From Actinoplanes solisilvae (lineage in GTDB: Bacteria; Actinomycetota; Actinomycetes; Mycobacteriales; Micromonosporaceae), in NCBI RefSeq assembly GCF_003999975.1, contig NZ_RJAC01000006.1:345884-409883 (forward strand): a DNA stretch of 64,000 nt, written 5' to 3'. How positions within the stretch are numbered: the stretch's first letter is position 1; every line of letters starts with the position of its first letter. The translations under genes and the position numbers were made by a program. Shown here piece after piece: positions 43,157 to 52,426 of the stretch. The notes beneath the pieces were generated by a model that searched no databases, was not told the origin of the DNA, and saw nothing but the letters and a program-made list of their open reading frames with translations.

Positions 43157-44323
43157 GGCGTACAGCGGCAAGGTGACCTGGTCACGCAGCGCGGCGTAAC
43201 TGTGCAGAAGCGCGGCCGAGTGCCGGGTCCAGGAGAAGTTCTCGGCCGCGTACGCGCGGGACCAGCGCCCCATGCGCTCCCGCCGGGCCGGGTCGGCGGC
43301 GAGCACGGTCAGCGCGCCGCGGATCGCGTCCGCATCCCGGGGCAGCAGGCAGACGTGGTCGCGGTCCAGCCCGTACGGCGCGTAGCCCGGATCGTCGGTG
43401 GTGAGCACCGGCAGCCCGGAGGCCATCGCCTCCTGCACGGTGAGCGGGAAACCCTCGGACGCCGACGGCAGCGCGAACACGTCGCACGCCCGGTACGTCT
43501 CCGCCAGCCGCGCCGGGGTGAGTCGACCGAGGTGGTGCAGGCCGGGACCGGAGGCCGGCAGGTCCGCATGCCCGTCGCCCGCGAAGACGAGGTCGTACTC
43601 CGGGCCGGCCGCGGCGCGCAGGAGGTCGTACCCCTTCTTGGGAACGAGCCGCCCGGCGAAGAGCACCAGAACGCGGTCCTCGGGAAGGCCGGCCCGCCGG
43701 CGGATAGCCCGTCGTTCTTCGAGGGACGCGCACGGTCTGAAGAGATGAACGTCGACGCCGTTGGGCAGATGCTGGATCCGGTCACGCCGGCCGCCGTACT
43801 CCGCGGCGAACTCCGCCACCGACTCGTTCACGACGAACACCCGTTCTGCCCGCCGAAGCAGCCGGCGGCCGGCGGTCGCCCAGACGACCCGTTGAGCCGT
43901 CCGGACTATCGAGGCTGGATGGTCGACGAGGGCCACATGCTGGGTCATGACCAGCGGGGTGCGGGTTGCCGCCGCCGCGAGACCGGCGGCCCACGAGGTC
44001 AGGTAGGCCCCGTCGTGCACGTGCACCACATCGGCCCACCTCGCCCAGCGCCGACTTCGAGCGAGCAACTGCGGCCCCGGCACGGGGAACGGGACACCGG
44101 CCCGCCGCTGCAGCACATCCCAGGCCGGTACGCGCACCACCCGGGCGCCGTCGCCCAGCGTCGCCATCCCGGAGGGACGGCCGCTGGTCAGCACGACCGG
44201 GTCGGCGCCGGCGGCCGCGAGGTGCCGAGCCTGCTCGGCCACGACGTTCTCGATGCCACCCAGGTGCGGCGGGAAGTAGTGGCTGACCAGAAGCACCCGT
44301 GGACTGCGGGCCCGGTCCGTCAC
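43127..44323 (-). CDS. GT4-family glycosyltransferase (distal)
   Basis: 398 residues, GT-B fold. The N-terminal acceptor side starts VLLVSHYFPPHLGGIENVVA. The C-terminal donor side has LFAGRLVPKKGYDLL and the nucleotide-sugar loop PSASEGFPLTVQEAMASGLP (E-x7-E). The GTG start overlaps the stop of the upstream glycosyltransferase by four bases. Last gene of the polysaccharide series; it presumably adds one sugar on the cytoplasmic face. Donor and acceptor cannot be deduced. Confidence 0.88.
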   Translation of the reverse strand: MTDRARSPRVLLVSHYFPPHLGGIENVVAEQARHLAAAGADPVVLTSGRPSGMATLGDGARVVRVPAWDVLQRRAGVPFPVPGPQLLARSRRWARWADVVHVHDGAYLTSWAAGLAAAATRTPLVMTQHVALVDHPASIVRTAQRVVWATAGRRLLRRAERVFVVNESVAEFAAEYGGRRDRIQHLPNGVDVHLFRPCASLEERRAIRRRAGLPEDRVLVLFAGRLVPKKGYDLLRAAAGPEYDLVFAGDGHADLPASGPGLHHLGRLTPARLAETYRACDVFALPSASEGFPLTVQEAMASGLPVLTTDDPGYAPYGLDRDHVCLLPRDADAIRGALTVLAADPARRERMGRWSRAYAAENFSWTRHSAALLHSYAALRDQVTLPLYASRSAGRGNS

Positions 44324-45417
44324 GCCAGCGCCTCGGCGTAGGCCGCCTTCAGACGTTCCACCGTCGCCGTCCAGGTGTACGAACCGGCGGCTTCGGCGCT
44401 GCGGCGGGCCAGCCGCTCGAAGGTTTCCCCGTCGGAGGCGATCGCGTCGAGGCCGGCGGCGAGCGCCGCCGGGGTGGGTTCCACCAGCATCGCGACGCCG
44501 TCCAGCAGTTCGACGTTGCCTGGCACCGCGGTCGCCACGATCGGTAGACCGGCGGCCATCGCCTCGAGGGCGACCAGCGGCATGCCTTCCCGGTCCGAGG
44601 GCAGCACAAAAGCGTCGGCGGCCGCGTACATGGAACGCAGTTCGGCATCGATGCGCGATCCGGCAAAGGTGACGTTGGTCAGCCTGAGTGCCCGGGCGCG
44701 CTCGCCGAGCATCGCCCGCTGCTCGCCGTCGCCCACCACGGTGAGACGCACCGGGCGCCGGCAACGGGACACCGCGTCGAGCAGGCGGGTGACGCCCTTC
44801 TGCGGGCTGAGCCGGCCGACGTACAGCAGGTTGAGCGGCTCCGCGTGGGTCCGCGCGCGGCGCGGCGGCAGGAAATACTCCTCGCCGACGCCGTTCGGGA
44901 TCACGTGGATGCGGTTTCGCGGCACGGTGTAGGTGCGCTCGACGAAGCCGACCTGTGCCTCGGTGAGCACCAGGACGCCGGCGGCGGCCCGCAACACCCG
45001 CGCGTAGAGGTGCTTCTTGTAATAGGGCAGCAACCATCCCATCGGGCCGGACGCGTAGGCGTCGAGGTGGAAGTGGACCAGGAAGCGCTGGCCGCGAAGC
45101 CGAGCCAGCAGGGCGAGAACCTCGGGGATCAGGGCATGCGCGCTGTGCAGGTGCAGCACCGTGTCCCGGGGTGTGCGCAGCAGGGAGAGCACCAGGCCGG
45201 GCGCGATCGGCGTGTGCGCGATCTCCCAGCACAGATGCCGGAGGATGCGTACGCCACCGGTCCGCACCCGGCGCGGCGCACCCCCCGCACCGAGCGTCGT
45301 GGTCAGGACCGTCACTTCGTATTCCCGGCCGAGGCCGGTGGCGAGTTTCTCCACCACGCGCTCCACCCCGCCCAGATGGGGCGGGTAGTACGGGGTGATC
45401 TGGGTGACCGTGGTCAT
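44320..45417 (-). CDS. GT4-family glycosyltransferase (proximal)
   Basis: 365 residues, GT-B fold, related to its downstream neighbour (same ITPYYPPHLGGVERVVEKLA-type N-terminus). It has LLYVGRLSPQKGVTRLL and LPSDREGMPLVALEAMAAGLP. A GGCGTGACGG junction couples it to the next gene. The pair looks like an old duplication with diverged donor specificity. Confidence 0.88.
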   Translation of the reverse strand: MTTVTQITPYYPPHLGGVERVVEKLATGLGREYEVTVLTTTLGAGGAPRRVRTGGVRILRHLCWEIAHTPIAPGLVLSLLRTPRDTVLHLHSAHALIPEVLALLARLRGQRFLVHFHLDAYASGPMGWLLPYYKKHLYARVLRAAAGVLVLTEAQVGFVERTYTVPRNRIHVIPNGVGEEYFLPPRRARTHAEPLNLLYVGRLSPQKGVTRLLDAVSRCRRPVRLTVVGDGEQRAMLGERARALRLTNVTFAGSRIDAELRSMYAAADAFVLPSDREGMPLVALEAMAAGLPIVATAVPGNVELLDGVAMLVEPTPAALAAGLDAIASDGETFERLARRSAEAAGSYTWTATVERLKAAYAEALA

Positions 45418-45450
45418 GGGCTCAGTTCCCTCCAGAGGCGGCAGGCCGGC

Positions 45451-47811
45451 TCACCGTTGTTCCACCGGGCCGTACACGCGGCGCTGGGCCGCCTCGTACA
45501 CGAGCGGCCGGCCGGCGGCCACGCACGCGACGGGGAAGGTGTAACGCAGTACGCGTTCCCCGAAGGTGGCGACTCCGACAGCCAGCCCGGTGTTGCCGTC
45601 GACAGTGGTGAGACTCACGTAGGCATCGATCGGGACGGCCCCCGGGACCAGGCCCTCCTGCGGAGAGAGATGCGTCAGGCTGCGCAAGTTGATGGTGTCG
45701 CGGTTGTCGGTGATGACCCAAGCGTCCGGGCGGAGGTGCCGGCCCATCCAGCGGGCGACGCCCAGGTCGCCGTCGTCGGCGTAATAGGCGCGGAAGTACG
45801 GTCCGGCGTTGTTGAGGTGGAGTTGCGGGGTGTAACCCCCGACGAGTTGCGGGATCAGTCCACTGGTGATGAGCAGGCAGCCCACCGCGACGGTGCCGGC
45901 GATCGCGGCGGTCAGCCGGCGGACACGCGGGACCCGGGCGGCCAGCCACGTCGGCGGGACGATGACGCTGAGCATGACCAGTGGTGCGAGCAGCACCAGG
46001 AACTGCTGGTAGAGCCGGAGAAGCCCGTAGCTGTCGGACAACTGCGGCAGCACGACGGCGACCACCAGCAGAGCCAGCGAGCCGGCGGCCAGCGAAGCCA
46101 GCGGACCGTTGGTTTTCCGGCGACGCCGCCACAGGATGGCGAAGCCGACGACACTGCCGCCCTGGAACAGCAGCACGGTGGCAGCCCGGGCCACATCGTT
46201 GAGTTGCTGTGGCGGCAACCCGGCCCGGGCCAGAGCGGTGCCGGCTCCCGTCGCGCCCAGCGTGTCGGCCGGGAGCACCCGTGGAGCGCATTCAGGAGGC
46301 GGCGGGGCTCCGGAAGGCACGGAAACGCCGAGGCGAATCGCCGCTGCGTACTTGGCGAGTGTCTCGCTGTCGGTCAACGGGCGCTTGTCGGCGATCAAGC
46401 TGTATCGCGTCGATTCGGAATTCACCGACGCGCGTTCGATCACCGCGTCAGCGGCCTTGATGAGCTCGTTGGCGCAGGTGGCGGCGCTGCCGGAGAGACC
46501 GGTCCAGGCGACGGCCGCCAGGGTCACGACGACCGCGGCCCGCCCCAGGTCGAGGTCGCCCCGCGCCGGTCGGGCCGGACGGTCGGCCCGGGGCAGCGGC
46601 AGTCGGCGCAGGAGCCGGAACGCCCAGCCGATCATCAGCACCGCGGCGGTGATGTAGGTGCTGGTGTAGTGCGACACCGCCATTCCGGCCGCGGCGATGA
46701 CGAACAGGATCGTCCGTTGCCGGCGCGGGCCGTGCACGTCGAGCAGAGCACCGACCAGCACGACGAAGAAGATCAGCGCGATCTCCTGGCGGTTCAGCAT
46801 CGGCATGTCGTTGATGAACGCGGGGAACGCGATGAACAACACGGCCGTGCCGACCGCCGCTGCGCCCGGCAGCCGCCGGCGCGTCAGCAGGAACACCCCG
46901 ACCGGCACAATGGCGAAGAGCACCTGGAAGCAGACCCGGTAGACGTCGAGGGCCGCGAGCCCCAGCAGCCGAGCCAGGAAGACCGGCAGCACGGTGATGC
47001 TCAGGCACGAGTTGTAGCCCACGAAGAGCTTGGAGGGGTGCTCCCACGTGCCGCTGTCGAGAGTGTTCAGAAATACCCGGTACTCGACCTTGATGTCGTG
47101 GCCGGTCACGCCGATCCCCCGCAGCGAGGTGGCCAGCAGGATCGCCAGCGCCACCAGATAGACCGCGGTCGCCGCGGCCGTTACGTGGTGGCGGTGCCCG
47201 GCCATGACGGCCGCGGTCAGCGCGGCGGCGGCCACGACGAGCCCGGTCGTGGTCAGCGCACCGCTCTCGCCGGCGTTGAGCCGCAGTGCGCCCAGGACCG
47301 TCAGGATCACCGCCGCGCCGCCGAGTGCGACAGCCACGATTCCCGTACGGCTTCCCGCATCCCAGGACGGCACTATGCGAAGCGCCGGTCTGGTCTCGAT
47401 CACCGGCCATCGGCGCTCGCACAGCACGACGGTCACCGCGAGGGCCGCGATCAGCGCATCCAGGGCCAGCAGACACCCGATGGTGGTCAGCCCGCCGCCG
47501 GGTAGCAGGCCCAGAAGGACTCCGATGCCCATCAGCCCGGCCAGCGACAGCGCCACCGCGCACACGAGCCAGTTCCAGACGGTCCGGTGGCTGATCCGCA
47601 ACGCGCGCATGGCAAGCGCGCCCGGCAACACCACGGCCACGGGGAACCCGACCACAGCCCGCAGGGGCGCCGGCCAACCGGTGAGCACGATCAGGTTGAG
47701 CAGGAGCAGCCCGACGACCGCCACGCCGGCCGGGACCGGGCTCGGGGCGCCACCGAGCCGGTCACGGGACGAAAGGCCGGGCATGAGAGCAACGCGGCCA
47801 GCCGCGGTCAT
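45451..47811 (-). CDS. Large polytopic membrane protein of the polysaccharide locus
   Basis: 786 residues with about 14-16 hydrophobic segments and a C-terminal soluble part (about 640-786). A luminal loop contains TGHDIKVEYRVFLNTL, in a position resembling GT-C glycosyltransferases or the DUF2206 group of exopolysaccharide membrane proteins. ATG 47811 has GGAGG 8 bases upstream. It could be the polymerase (Wzy role) or a polyprenyl-sugar transferase. The locus has a flippase but no other obvious polymerase, which makes the first option attractive but unproven. Confidence 0.68.
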   Translation of the reverse strand: MTAAGRVALMPGLSSRDRLGGAPSPVPAGVAVVGLLLLNLIVLTGWPAPLRAVVGFPVAVVLPGALAMRALRISHRTVWNWLVCAVALSLAGLMGIGVLLGLLPGGGLTTIGCLLALDALIAALAVTVVLCERRWPVIETRPALRIVPSWDAGSRTGIVAVALGGAAVILTVLGALRLNAGESGALTTTGLVVAAAALTAAVMAGHRHHVTAAATAVYLVALAILLATSLRGIGVTGHDIKVEYRVFLNTLDSGTWEHPSKLFVGYNSCLSITVLPVFLARLLGLAALDVYRVCFQVLFAIVPVGVFLLTRRRLPGAAAVGTAVLFIAFPAFINDMPMLNRQEIALIFFVVLVGALLDVHGPRRQRTILFVIAAAGMAVSHYTSTYITAAVLMIGWAFRLLRRLPLPRADRPARPARGDLDLGRAAVVVTLAAVAWTGLSGSAATCANELIKAADAVIERASVNSESTRYSLIADKRPLTDSETLAKYAAAIRLGVSVPSGAPPPPECAPRVLPADTLGATGAGTALARAGLPPQQLNDVARAATVLLFQGGSVVGFAILWRRRRKTNGPLASLAAGSLALLVVAVVLPQLSDSYGLLRLYQQFLVLLAPLVMLSVIVPPTWLAARVPRVRRLTAAIAGTVAVGCLLITSGLIPQLVGGYTPQLHLNNAGPYFRAYYADDGDLGVARWMGRHLRPDAWVITDNRDTINLRSLTHLSPQEGLVPGAVPIDAYVSLTTVDGNTGLAVGVATFGERVLRYTFPVACVAAGRPLVYEAAQRRVYGPVEQR

Positions 47812-47878
47812 GAAGATTCCCTCCGGAGATGGAGATGGACCGCGGCGGCTGCGCCGGCCCCGGGAGTGTGGATGCCGA

Positions 47879-48841
47879 TCAGGACGCCGTCCGCGTCAGC
47901 CGTGGCGGTACCTGCGAGCGCGCAGTCACCTGCTGGACGATCGCGACGAGCACACCCAGTCCCCACGCCGTGTTCTTCGCCAGCCAGCCGATCACCATGA
48001 GCGGCCACAGCCTGACCGGCGGCCGCCGGTAGGCGATGACGAACGCCGCTTCCGCGAGTGACATGGCCGGCACGGCCAGCAGCAGCCAGGGCGACACCGC
48101 GGCACCCAGGATCGCCGCGGCGATCATCACCGTGGTGGGCACGTAGTCGATCGTCCGCACCTTGCGTGTGCTGGCCGCGTACCGAACCCGCCACAGGCCG
48201 TACTTGTACATCTGCCGCATGTACCCGCGAAGTGTCGCCCGGCTCTCGTGCCAGACCCGGGCCTCCGGAACCGCCGCCCAGCGGCACCGGTCCTCGACTC
48301 GGTCGACGAACTCGCTGTCCTCGGCGTGGATCCAGCGCTCGTCGAAGCGTTCGTCCGCGACGGCGGTCAGGTCCACGGCCATGTTGCATCCGGCGATCAG
48401 CAGTTCCTCGGACGTTGCCAACTGCCGGATCGTCTCGTCGTTGACCGCGATCGCCTCGGCGAACGGTGACGCGTGCGCGACGTCGACGCCACCGCCGATG
48501 ACGCCCAGCCTGGCGTCCCGGTCGAACGTGGCGATGAGTTTCCGGGTCCAGTCGGTGGCCGCCCACGCGTCGGAGTCGAGAAACGCCACCAGGCGGGTAC
48601 GCGCGACCGCCATTCCCAGATTGCGGCCGCGGGAGATGTTGTGCTGGCCGTTGCGCAGCACGGACACCGGTATGTCGCACCGGCCGCGGAACTCCTCCAC
48701 GGCGGCAAGGGTGGTATCCGTCGAGTCGTCGTCCACGATGATGATCTCCGCGGGCGCGACCTCTTGCGCGACGAGGGAGTCCAGACAGCGGTCGATCGTA
48801 CGCGCACTGTTGTAGGTCAGGACGATGACGCTTATCTCCAT
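47879..48841 (-). CDS. GT2-family glycosyltransferase with membrane C-terminus
   Basis: 320 residues, GT-A fold: ISVIVLTYNSARTIDRCLDS, IIIVDDDSTDTT (first Asp motif), VAFLDSDAWA (DxD), and WIHAEDSEFVDRV (ED acceptor motif). Two or three transmembrane segments lie at about 230-305. ATG 48841 is preferred because AAGGAG precedes it; an upstream in-frame start lacks a site. It probably elongates a lipid-linked glycan at the inner face. Confidence 0.88.
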   Translation of the reverse strand: MEISVIVLTYNSARTIDRCLDSLVAQEVAPAEIIIVDDDSTDTTLAAVEEFRGRCDIPVSVLRNGQHNISRGRNLGMAVARTRLVAFLDSDAWAATDWTRKLIATFDRDARLGVIGGGVDVAHASPFAEAIAVNDETIRQLATSEELLIAGCNMAVDLTAVADERFDERWIHAEDSEFVDRVEDRCRWAAVPEARVWHESRATLRGYMRQMYKYGLWRVRYAASTRKVRTIDYVPTTVMIAAAILGAAVSPWLLLAVPAMSLAEAAFVIAYRRPPVRLWPLMVIGWLAKNTAWGLGVLVAIVQQVTARSQVPPRLTRTAS

Positions 48842-48874
48842 ACTTGCTCCTTGTGGTGCGTGCACGCGACGGCG

Positions 48875-49687
48875 TCAGTAGGTGAAGCCCGGAACGGTTT
48901 GGTTGGAGCAGACGCTGCAGATGGACGGCGGGTCAGCGGCCTGAAATGCCTCCGGTGTGTCGAGGAATGCCGCCGCGTCGGCATAGCCTCGGCGTTCCGC
49001 TGACACGCTCGGTCTCATGCGCTCGATCAGCAGCTGCGTCAGATTGCACAACCCGTCGGTAATGGTGCGGTTCTTCGATTCGCCGCCACGCGGGCTATAG
49101 GTGATCGGCATTTCCACGCAGTTGAATCCATACCGGAATGCCTCGACCTTGATCTCCTGGGAGAAGGCCATGCCACCGGATCGCAACCGCAGGGACGACC
49201 ACACTTTGCGGCGGAAGACCCACATGCCCGACTGGGAGTCCCGGAACGGCACTCCGAACAGGTGCCGCGCCACCATGCTGAGTCCCTTGTTGCCCCAGAG
49301 GTGGGAGCGCGACATCGCTCCTGGTCGCAGGCCGGCGAGACGGTTCGTGGTGAGGAAGTCGATGTTCTCGTTCTCCAGGGTGGAGACGACCTCCGGCAGG
49401 ATCTCGAACGGGTAGGTGCGGTCGGCGTCGCCGGTGGCGATGATCTCGCCCGAACAGTTGGCGAACCCGGCCATATATGCGTTGCCGTACCCTCGGACGG
49501 GCTGGACGATCACTTTCGCGCCGAGTTTCCGGGCGAGGTTCCCAGTGCCGTCCGTCGATCCGTTGTCGACGATGACGATCTCGGTATCGTGCCCTTCCGA
49601 CCTCAGTTTCTCGACCGGGATGGCGTCGATGGTTTGCGGTATATTTTCGCGTTCGTTCAGGGCGGGAACGACGACTGAAACGAGCAC
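48875..49687 (-). CDS. GT2-family glycosyltransferase, DPM1-like
   Basis: 270 residues: VSVVVPALNERENIPQTIDA, IVIVDNGSTDGTGNLA, ATGDADRTYPFE (DxD) and SQSGMWVFRR. These are typical of the polyprenol-phosphate mannose/glucose synthase-like subgroup. No transmembrane segments. The C-terminus has paired cysteines (CSVCSN). The GTG start has AGGAAA upstream and begins the second transcription unit of the locus, downstream of the repeated leader at 49722-49886. Confidence 0.87.
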   Translation of the reverse strand: MLVSVVVPALNERENIPQTIDAIPVEKLRSEGHDTEIVIVDNGSTDGTGNLARKLGAKVIVQPVRGYGNAYMAGFANCSGEIIATGDADRTYPFEILPEVVSTLENENIDFLTTNRLAGLRPGAMSRSHLWGNKGLSMVARHLFGVPFRDSQSGMWVFRRKVWSSLRLRSGGMAFSQEIKVEAFRYGFNCVEMPITYSPRGGESKNRTITDGLCNLTQLLIERMRPSVSAERRGYADAAAFLDTPEAFQAADPPSICSVCSNQTVPGFTY

Positions 49688-49721
49688 GGTTTCCTCCAGG
49701 TGGACCCGATTTGCACCTCGG

Positions 49722-49886
49722 ACTCAACACTGTCGGGCGCTTGGCCGGGACCGAATGTCGAAAAATCCGCCCACCCCTGAACAGACAGTTATCCGACTGT
49801 CCACGGTTGACTGAAAGGCCGACCCTGATCGCGTCGGCCGGGCGCGTTGAACGCCACTTTCGGCGTCAGCGGAACGGCTCGGTTCC
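49722..49886 (-). promoter_or_regulatory. Repeated upstream element, copy 1
   Basis: About 160 bp aligns with 53918-54075 in the same orientation. Conserved blocks include GGGCGCTTGGCCGGGA, CGAAAAATCCGCCCACC, GTCCACGGTTGACTGA and CGGCGTCAGC. It fills the gap before the GT2 gene at 48875-49687 and includes the dyad GACAGT..ACTGTC (around 49785-49802). It is probably the promoter and leader of the second polysaccharide transcription unit. Confidence 0.7.
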
Positions 49887-51176
49887 GGCTGCCGTCGACA
49901 CCGCTCGACGGCTCTCCTTGCGGGGCCCAGACGTGCCGTGCTCGGCCACGCCCGGGAGGGCCAGCTTGGTCCGGGCCGCGCGGGCCTGGTAGCCGGGCAT
50001 CCGCTCGGCGAGTTGAGCGACCACCTCGTCGCGCCGCGCGAACAGGTCGCGGAGGCTCGCGACGAGCGTGTCGCGATCCACCGTCGCGATGTCGTGCACC
50101 CATTCATCGAGCCCGAGGTCGCGCATGATGCCCGTCGTCTTGTGCTCGTACTCGATGGCCAGGACCGGCACGAGTGCGGTCATCGCGAAGATCACCGAGT
50201 GGAACCGGGTGCCGACGAGCAGGTCCAGGCCGGCGTAGAGGGCCTTGATGGTGCGGTGGTCGTAGCTCTCGTCGAGCACTGTGGCGGGATGGCGCATCCG
50301 GTCGGCGACCCGGCGGCCGCACGTCCGGTCGTCGTCGTCCTGGCGTTCGCTGGTGACCTGGGGGACGAAGACGACGGTGGCGCCGAACTCCTCGACCGCG
50401 GCGTCGGCCGCCCCGGCGACGGCCCGTTCGTAGCGCTCCTGCCCGGCCGGGTCCAGCCACTCCCGCACGGTGACGCCGACCAGCGGGCGGCCGGGCCGGA
50501 CCCGCAGCCGGGCGCGTAGGTCCACTGTGCCTTCCGCGGCGAAGGCGAAGCCGCTGTCGACCGACCGCAGGACGTTGCCGGTGACCCCCAGGCCGGCCAG
50601 GATCTCCTGGCTGATGTTCTCCCGGACGATGACCAGGTCGGTTTCCCGCAGCACCCGCTGGGCCATCCAGCGTTGAGGCCGGGTGGGGAAAGGGCCGATG
50701 GACTGGGGGTAAAGGACCGTGGGGACGCCCAGCCAGCGGTACATCAGGAGCGGCTGGAGCAGCAGCGCCAGGGTGAAGGTGCTCGACCAGGTGGGCTTGC
50801 CTCGCAGGTAGCCACCCCCGACGCACACCACCAGGTCGGCGCCGCGGCACAGCCGGAGGTGTTCGGCCAGCCGGCGGCCGATGATCCGGCGGTGCTCGAG
50901 GGCGGGCGCGCGTGCGGCGAGGGTTGTGCCGGCGAGAGTGGCCAGAGAACGCGCCAACTTGATCCACCGCGCGGTGGAACCGTCCACGGAGTCCTGGGTC
51001 GGCAGCCGTCGCACCGCGACGCCGTCGAAGGTCTCGCCCGGTCGCACCTCGTCCATCATCAGGACGGTCAGCTCGGCGCCGGGGAAGACCTCCCGTACGT
51101 CTTGGACGAGCACGCTGAGCAGGGCGGCGTCGCCGGCGTTGAACCGGGAGTACGCATGGGACAGGATGATCTTCAC
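49866..51176 (-). CDS. Polysaccharide pyruvyl transferase family protein
   Basis: 436 residues. The start IILSHAYSRFNAGDAALLSV and the core VVCVGGGYLRGK, PTVLYPQSIGPF and LLVGTRFHSVIFAM are the motifs of the PS_pyruv_trans (CsaB/WcaK-AmsJ) family. This family transfers pyruvate from PEP onto sugars as a ketal, giving the polymer a negative charge. GTG 51176 overlaps the flippase stop as GTGA. Its stop codon lies inside the repeated element copy 1. Confidence 0.85.
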   Translation of the reverse strand: MKIILSHAYSRFNAGDAALLSVLVQDVREVFPGAELTVLMMDEVRPGETFDGVAVRRLPTQDSVDGSTARWIKLARSLATLAGTTLAARAPALEHRRIIGRRLAEHLRLCRGADLVVCVGGGYLRGKPTWSSTFTLALLLQPLLMYRWLGVPTVLYPQSIGPFPTRPQRWMAQRVLRETDLVIVRENISQEILAGLGVTGNVLRSVDSGFAFAAEGTVDLRARLRVRPGRPLVGVTVREWLDPAGQERYERAVAGAADAAVEEFGATVVFVPQVTSERQDDDDRTCGRRVADRMRHPATVLDESYDHRTIKALYAGLDLLVGTRFHSVIFAMTALVPVLAIEYEHKTTGIMRDLGLDEWVHDIATVDRDTLVASLRDLFARRDEVVAQLAERMPGYQARAARTKLALPGVAEHGTSGPRKESRRAVSTAAGTEPFR

Positions 51177-52420
51177 GGTCGGGCCCTCCGGGCGGTACGC
51201 CGGGCCAGCGCCCAGGCGGGGACGATGAGAAAGACGGCCTCGCCGGCCACCCACGCGACCGCGACCCAGACCAGACCGCGGTCGACCAGGAGGAAGGCGA
51301 GCAGGCAGACGACGCCGGATCGCAACGCGGTGGTGGCCACCAGCGCGCCGGTCTGGCCGGTGAGTCTGAGCAGGGTGGCGGACAGCGCCGCCGGCGCGAC
51401 GGCCGCGGCGCCGAGGCTGAAGACGATCAGAATGCCGGTGCCCCCGGCGCGGTACTCCGGACCGATCGCCCCCAGCACGACGGGCCCGGCGCCGGCCAGC
51501 ACGAGGCCGCCGAGCGGAGCGAGCAGCAGCAGCCGCCCGGCCCGGAGGCTCAACGTTCGCAGGCTGCCACCGCTGCTGGAACCCTCGGCGAACGTCGACT
51601 GGGTGACGGCATAGATGCCCGCATAGAGCAGACCGACGATCTGGAATGCGATGAAGTAGTACGCCGCCGCTTCCGCACTCAGCGACCGGACGATCAGCAG
51701 CGGCAGGACGAGCGTGGGCACGAGGTCGAGCAGTTCCGTCACATATGTGCCGGAGGAGAACGCGAGGTCGCGGCGGATCAGGCGCCGGTCGATCTCCGGC
51801 CGTGGCCGATACGCGAACCGGCGGGCGAGCACGAGAACGCTGGTCGCGACGGCGGCGAGGGTGGCGGTGCCGGCCGAGAGGAACATCCCGTACGCCCCGA
51901 GCCCGACGAGGACCGCCGGCAGCGCCAGCTTGACCGTGCTCTGCAGGAGACCGTCGATCAAGAAGTTGAACCGAGCCTGCCGGTGGCCGACGAAGATGGC
52001 ATCGGTGGCGAGGTTGACCGCGGTCATGGCGCTCACCGTTACGAAGGCCACGAAATGCCAGGTGGACGTCCGGATCGTGTCGAATTCCGGCACGAACCTG
52101 GGGACGAGCCCCGCGTATCCCGAGGCCACCACCACGCCCGCCACCGCGACCAGCAGCAGCGAGGTGTTGATCAGCCGATTCGGCTCGGGGGTCGTGGGCA
52201 GCCGCCGGACCAGCGTCTGGTTGAGGCCGAGCAGGCTGCCCGACGCGATGGTCGTGCACGCCCCCAGCAGCGCGCCGGCCATCCCCACCTGGGGGGCGGT
52301 GAACAGTCGCGCGCATACGGTCCAGAACAGGAAGCCGCCGGCCGCCGTCACCGCGCTGGTGGCCAGGAGGAAGAACGAGTTGACGACCAGGGTGTCCCGG
52401 CTCGTGGTGGTGCCGATCAC
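51173..52420 (-). CDS. Oligosaccharide flippase (Wzx/MATE-like)
   Basis: 415 residues with about 12 evenly spaced transmembrane segments, typical of the MVF/Wzx polysaccharide export superfamily (NSFFLLATSAVTAAGGFLFW at the N-terminus). It is predicted to move the lipid-linked repeat unit across the membrane. It is linked by a 4-base overlap to the pyruvyl transferase family gene and lies 6 bases after the PP-loop gene. Confidence 0.85.
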   Translation of the reverse strand: MIGTTTSRDTLVVNSFFLLATSAVTAAGGFLFWTVCARLFTAPQVGMAGALLGACTTIASGSLLGLNQTLVRRLPTTPEPNRLINTSLLLVAVAGVVVASGYAGLVPRFVPEFDTIRTSTWHFVAFVTVSAMTAVNLATDAIFVGHRQARFNFLIDGLLQSTVKLALPAVLVGLGAYGMFLSAGTATLAAVATSVLVLARRFAYRPRPEIDRRLIRRDLAFSSGTYVTELLDLVPTLVLPLLIVRSLSAEAAAYYFIAFQIVGLLYAGIYAVTQSTFAEGSSSGGSLRTLSLRAGRLLLLAPLGGLVLAGAGPVVLGAIGPEYRAGGTGILIVFSLGAAAVAPAALSATLLRLTGQTGALVATTALRSGVVCLLAFLLVDRGLVWVAVAWVAGEAVFLIVPAWALARRTARRARP

Positions 52421-52426
52421 CGACGG

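Noticed and set aside
44845..47505. 886-codon plus-strand frame opposite the glycosyltransferase and membrane protein genes
   Set aside because: Translation is His/Gln/Arg/Gly-rich without domains. The minus-strand genes have clear GT4 and transmembrane features.
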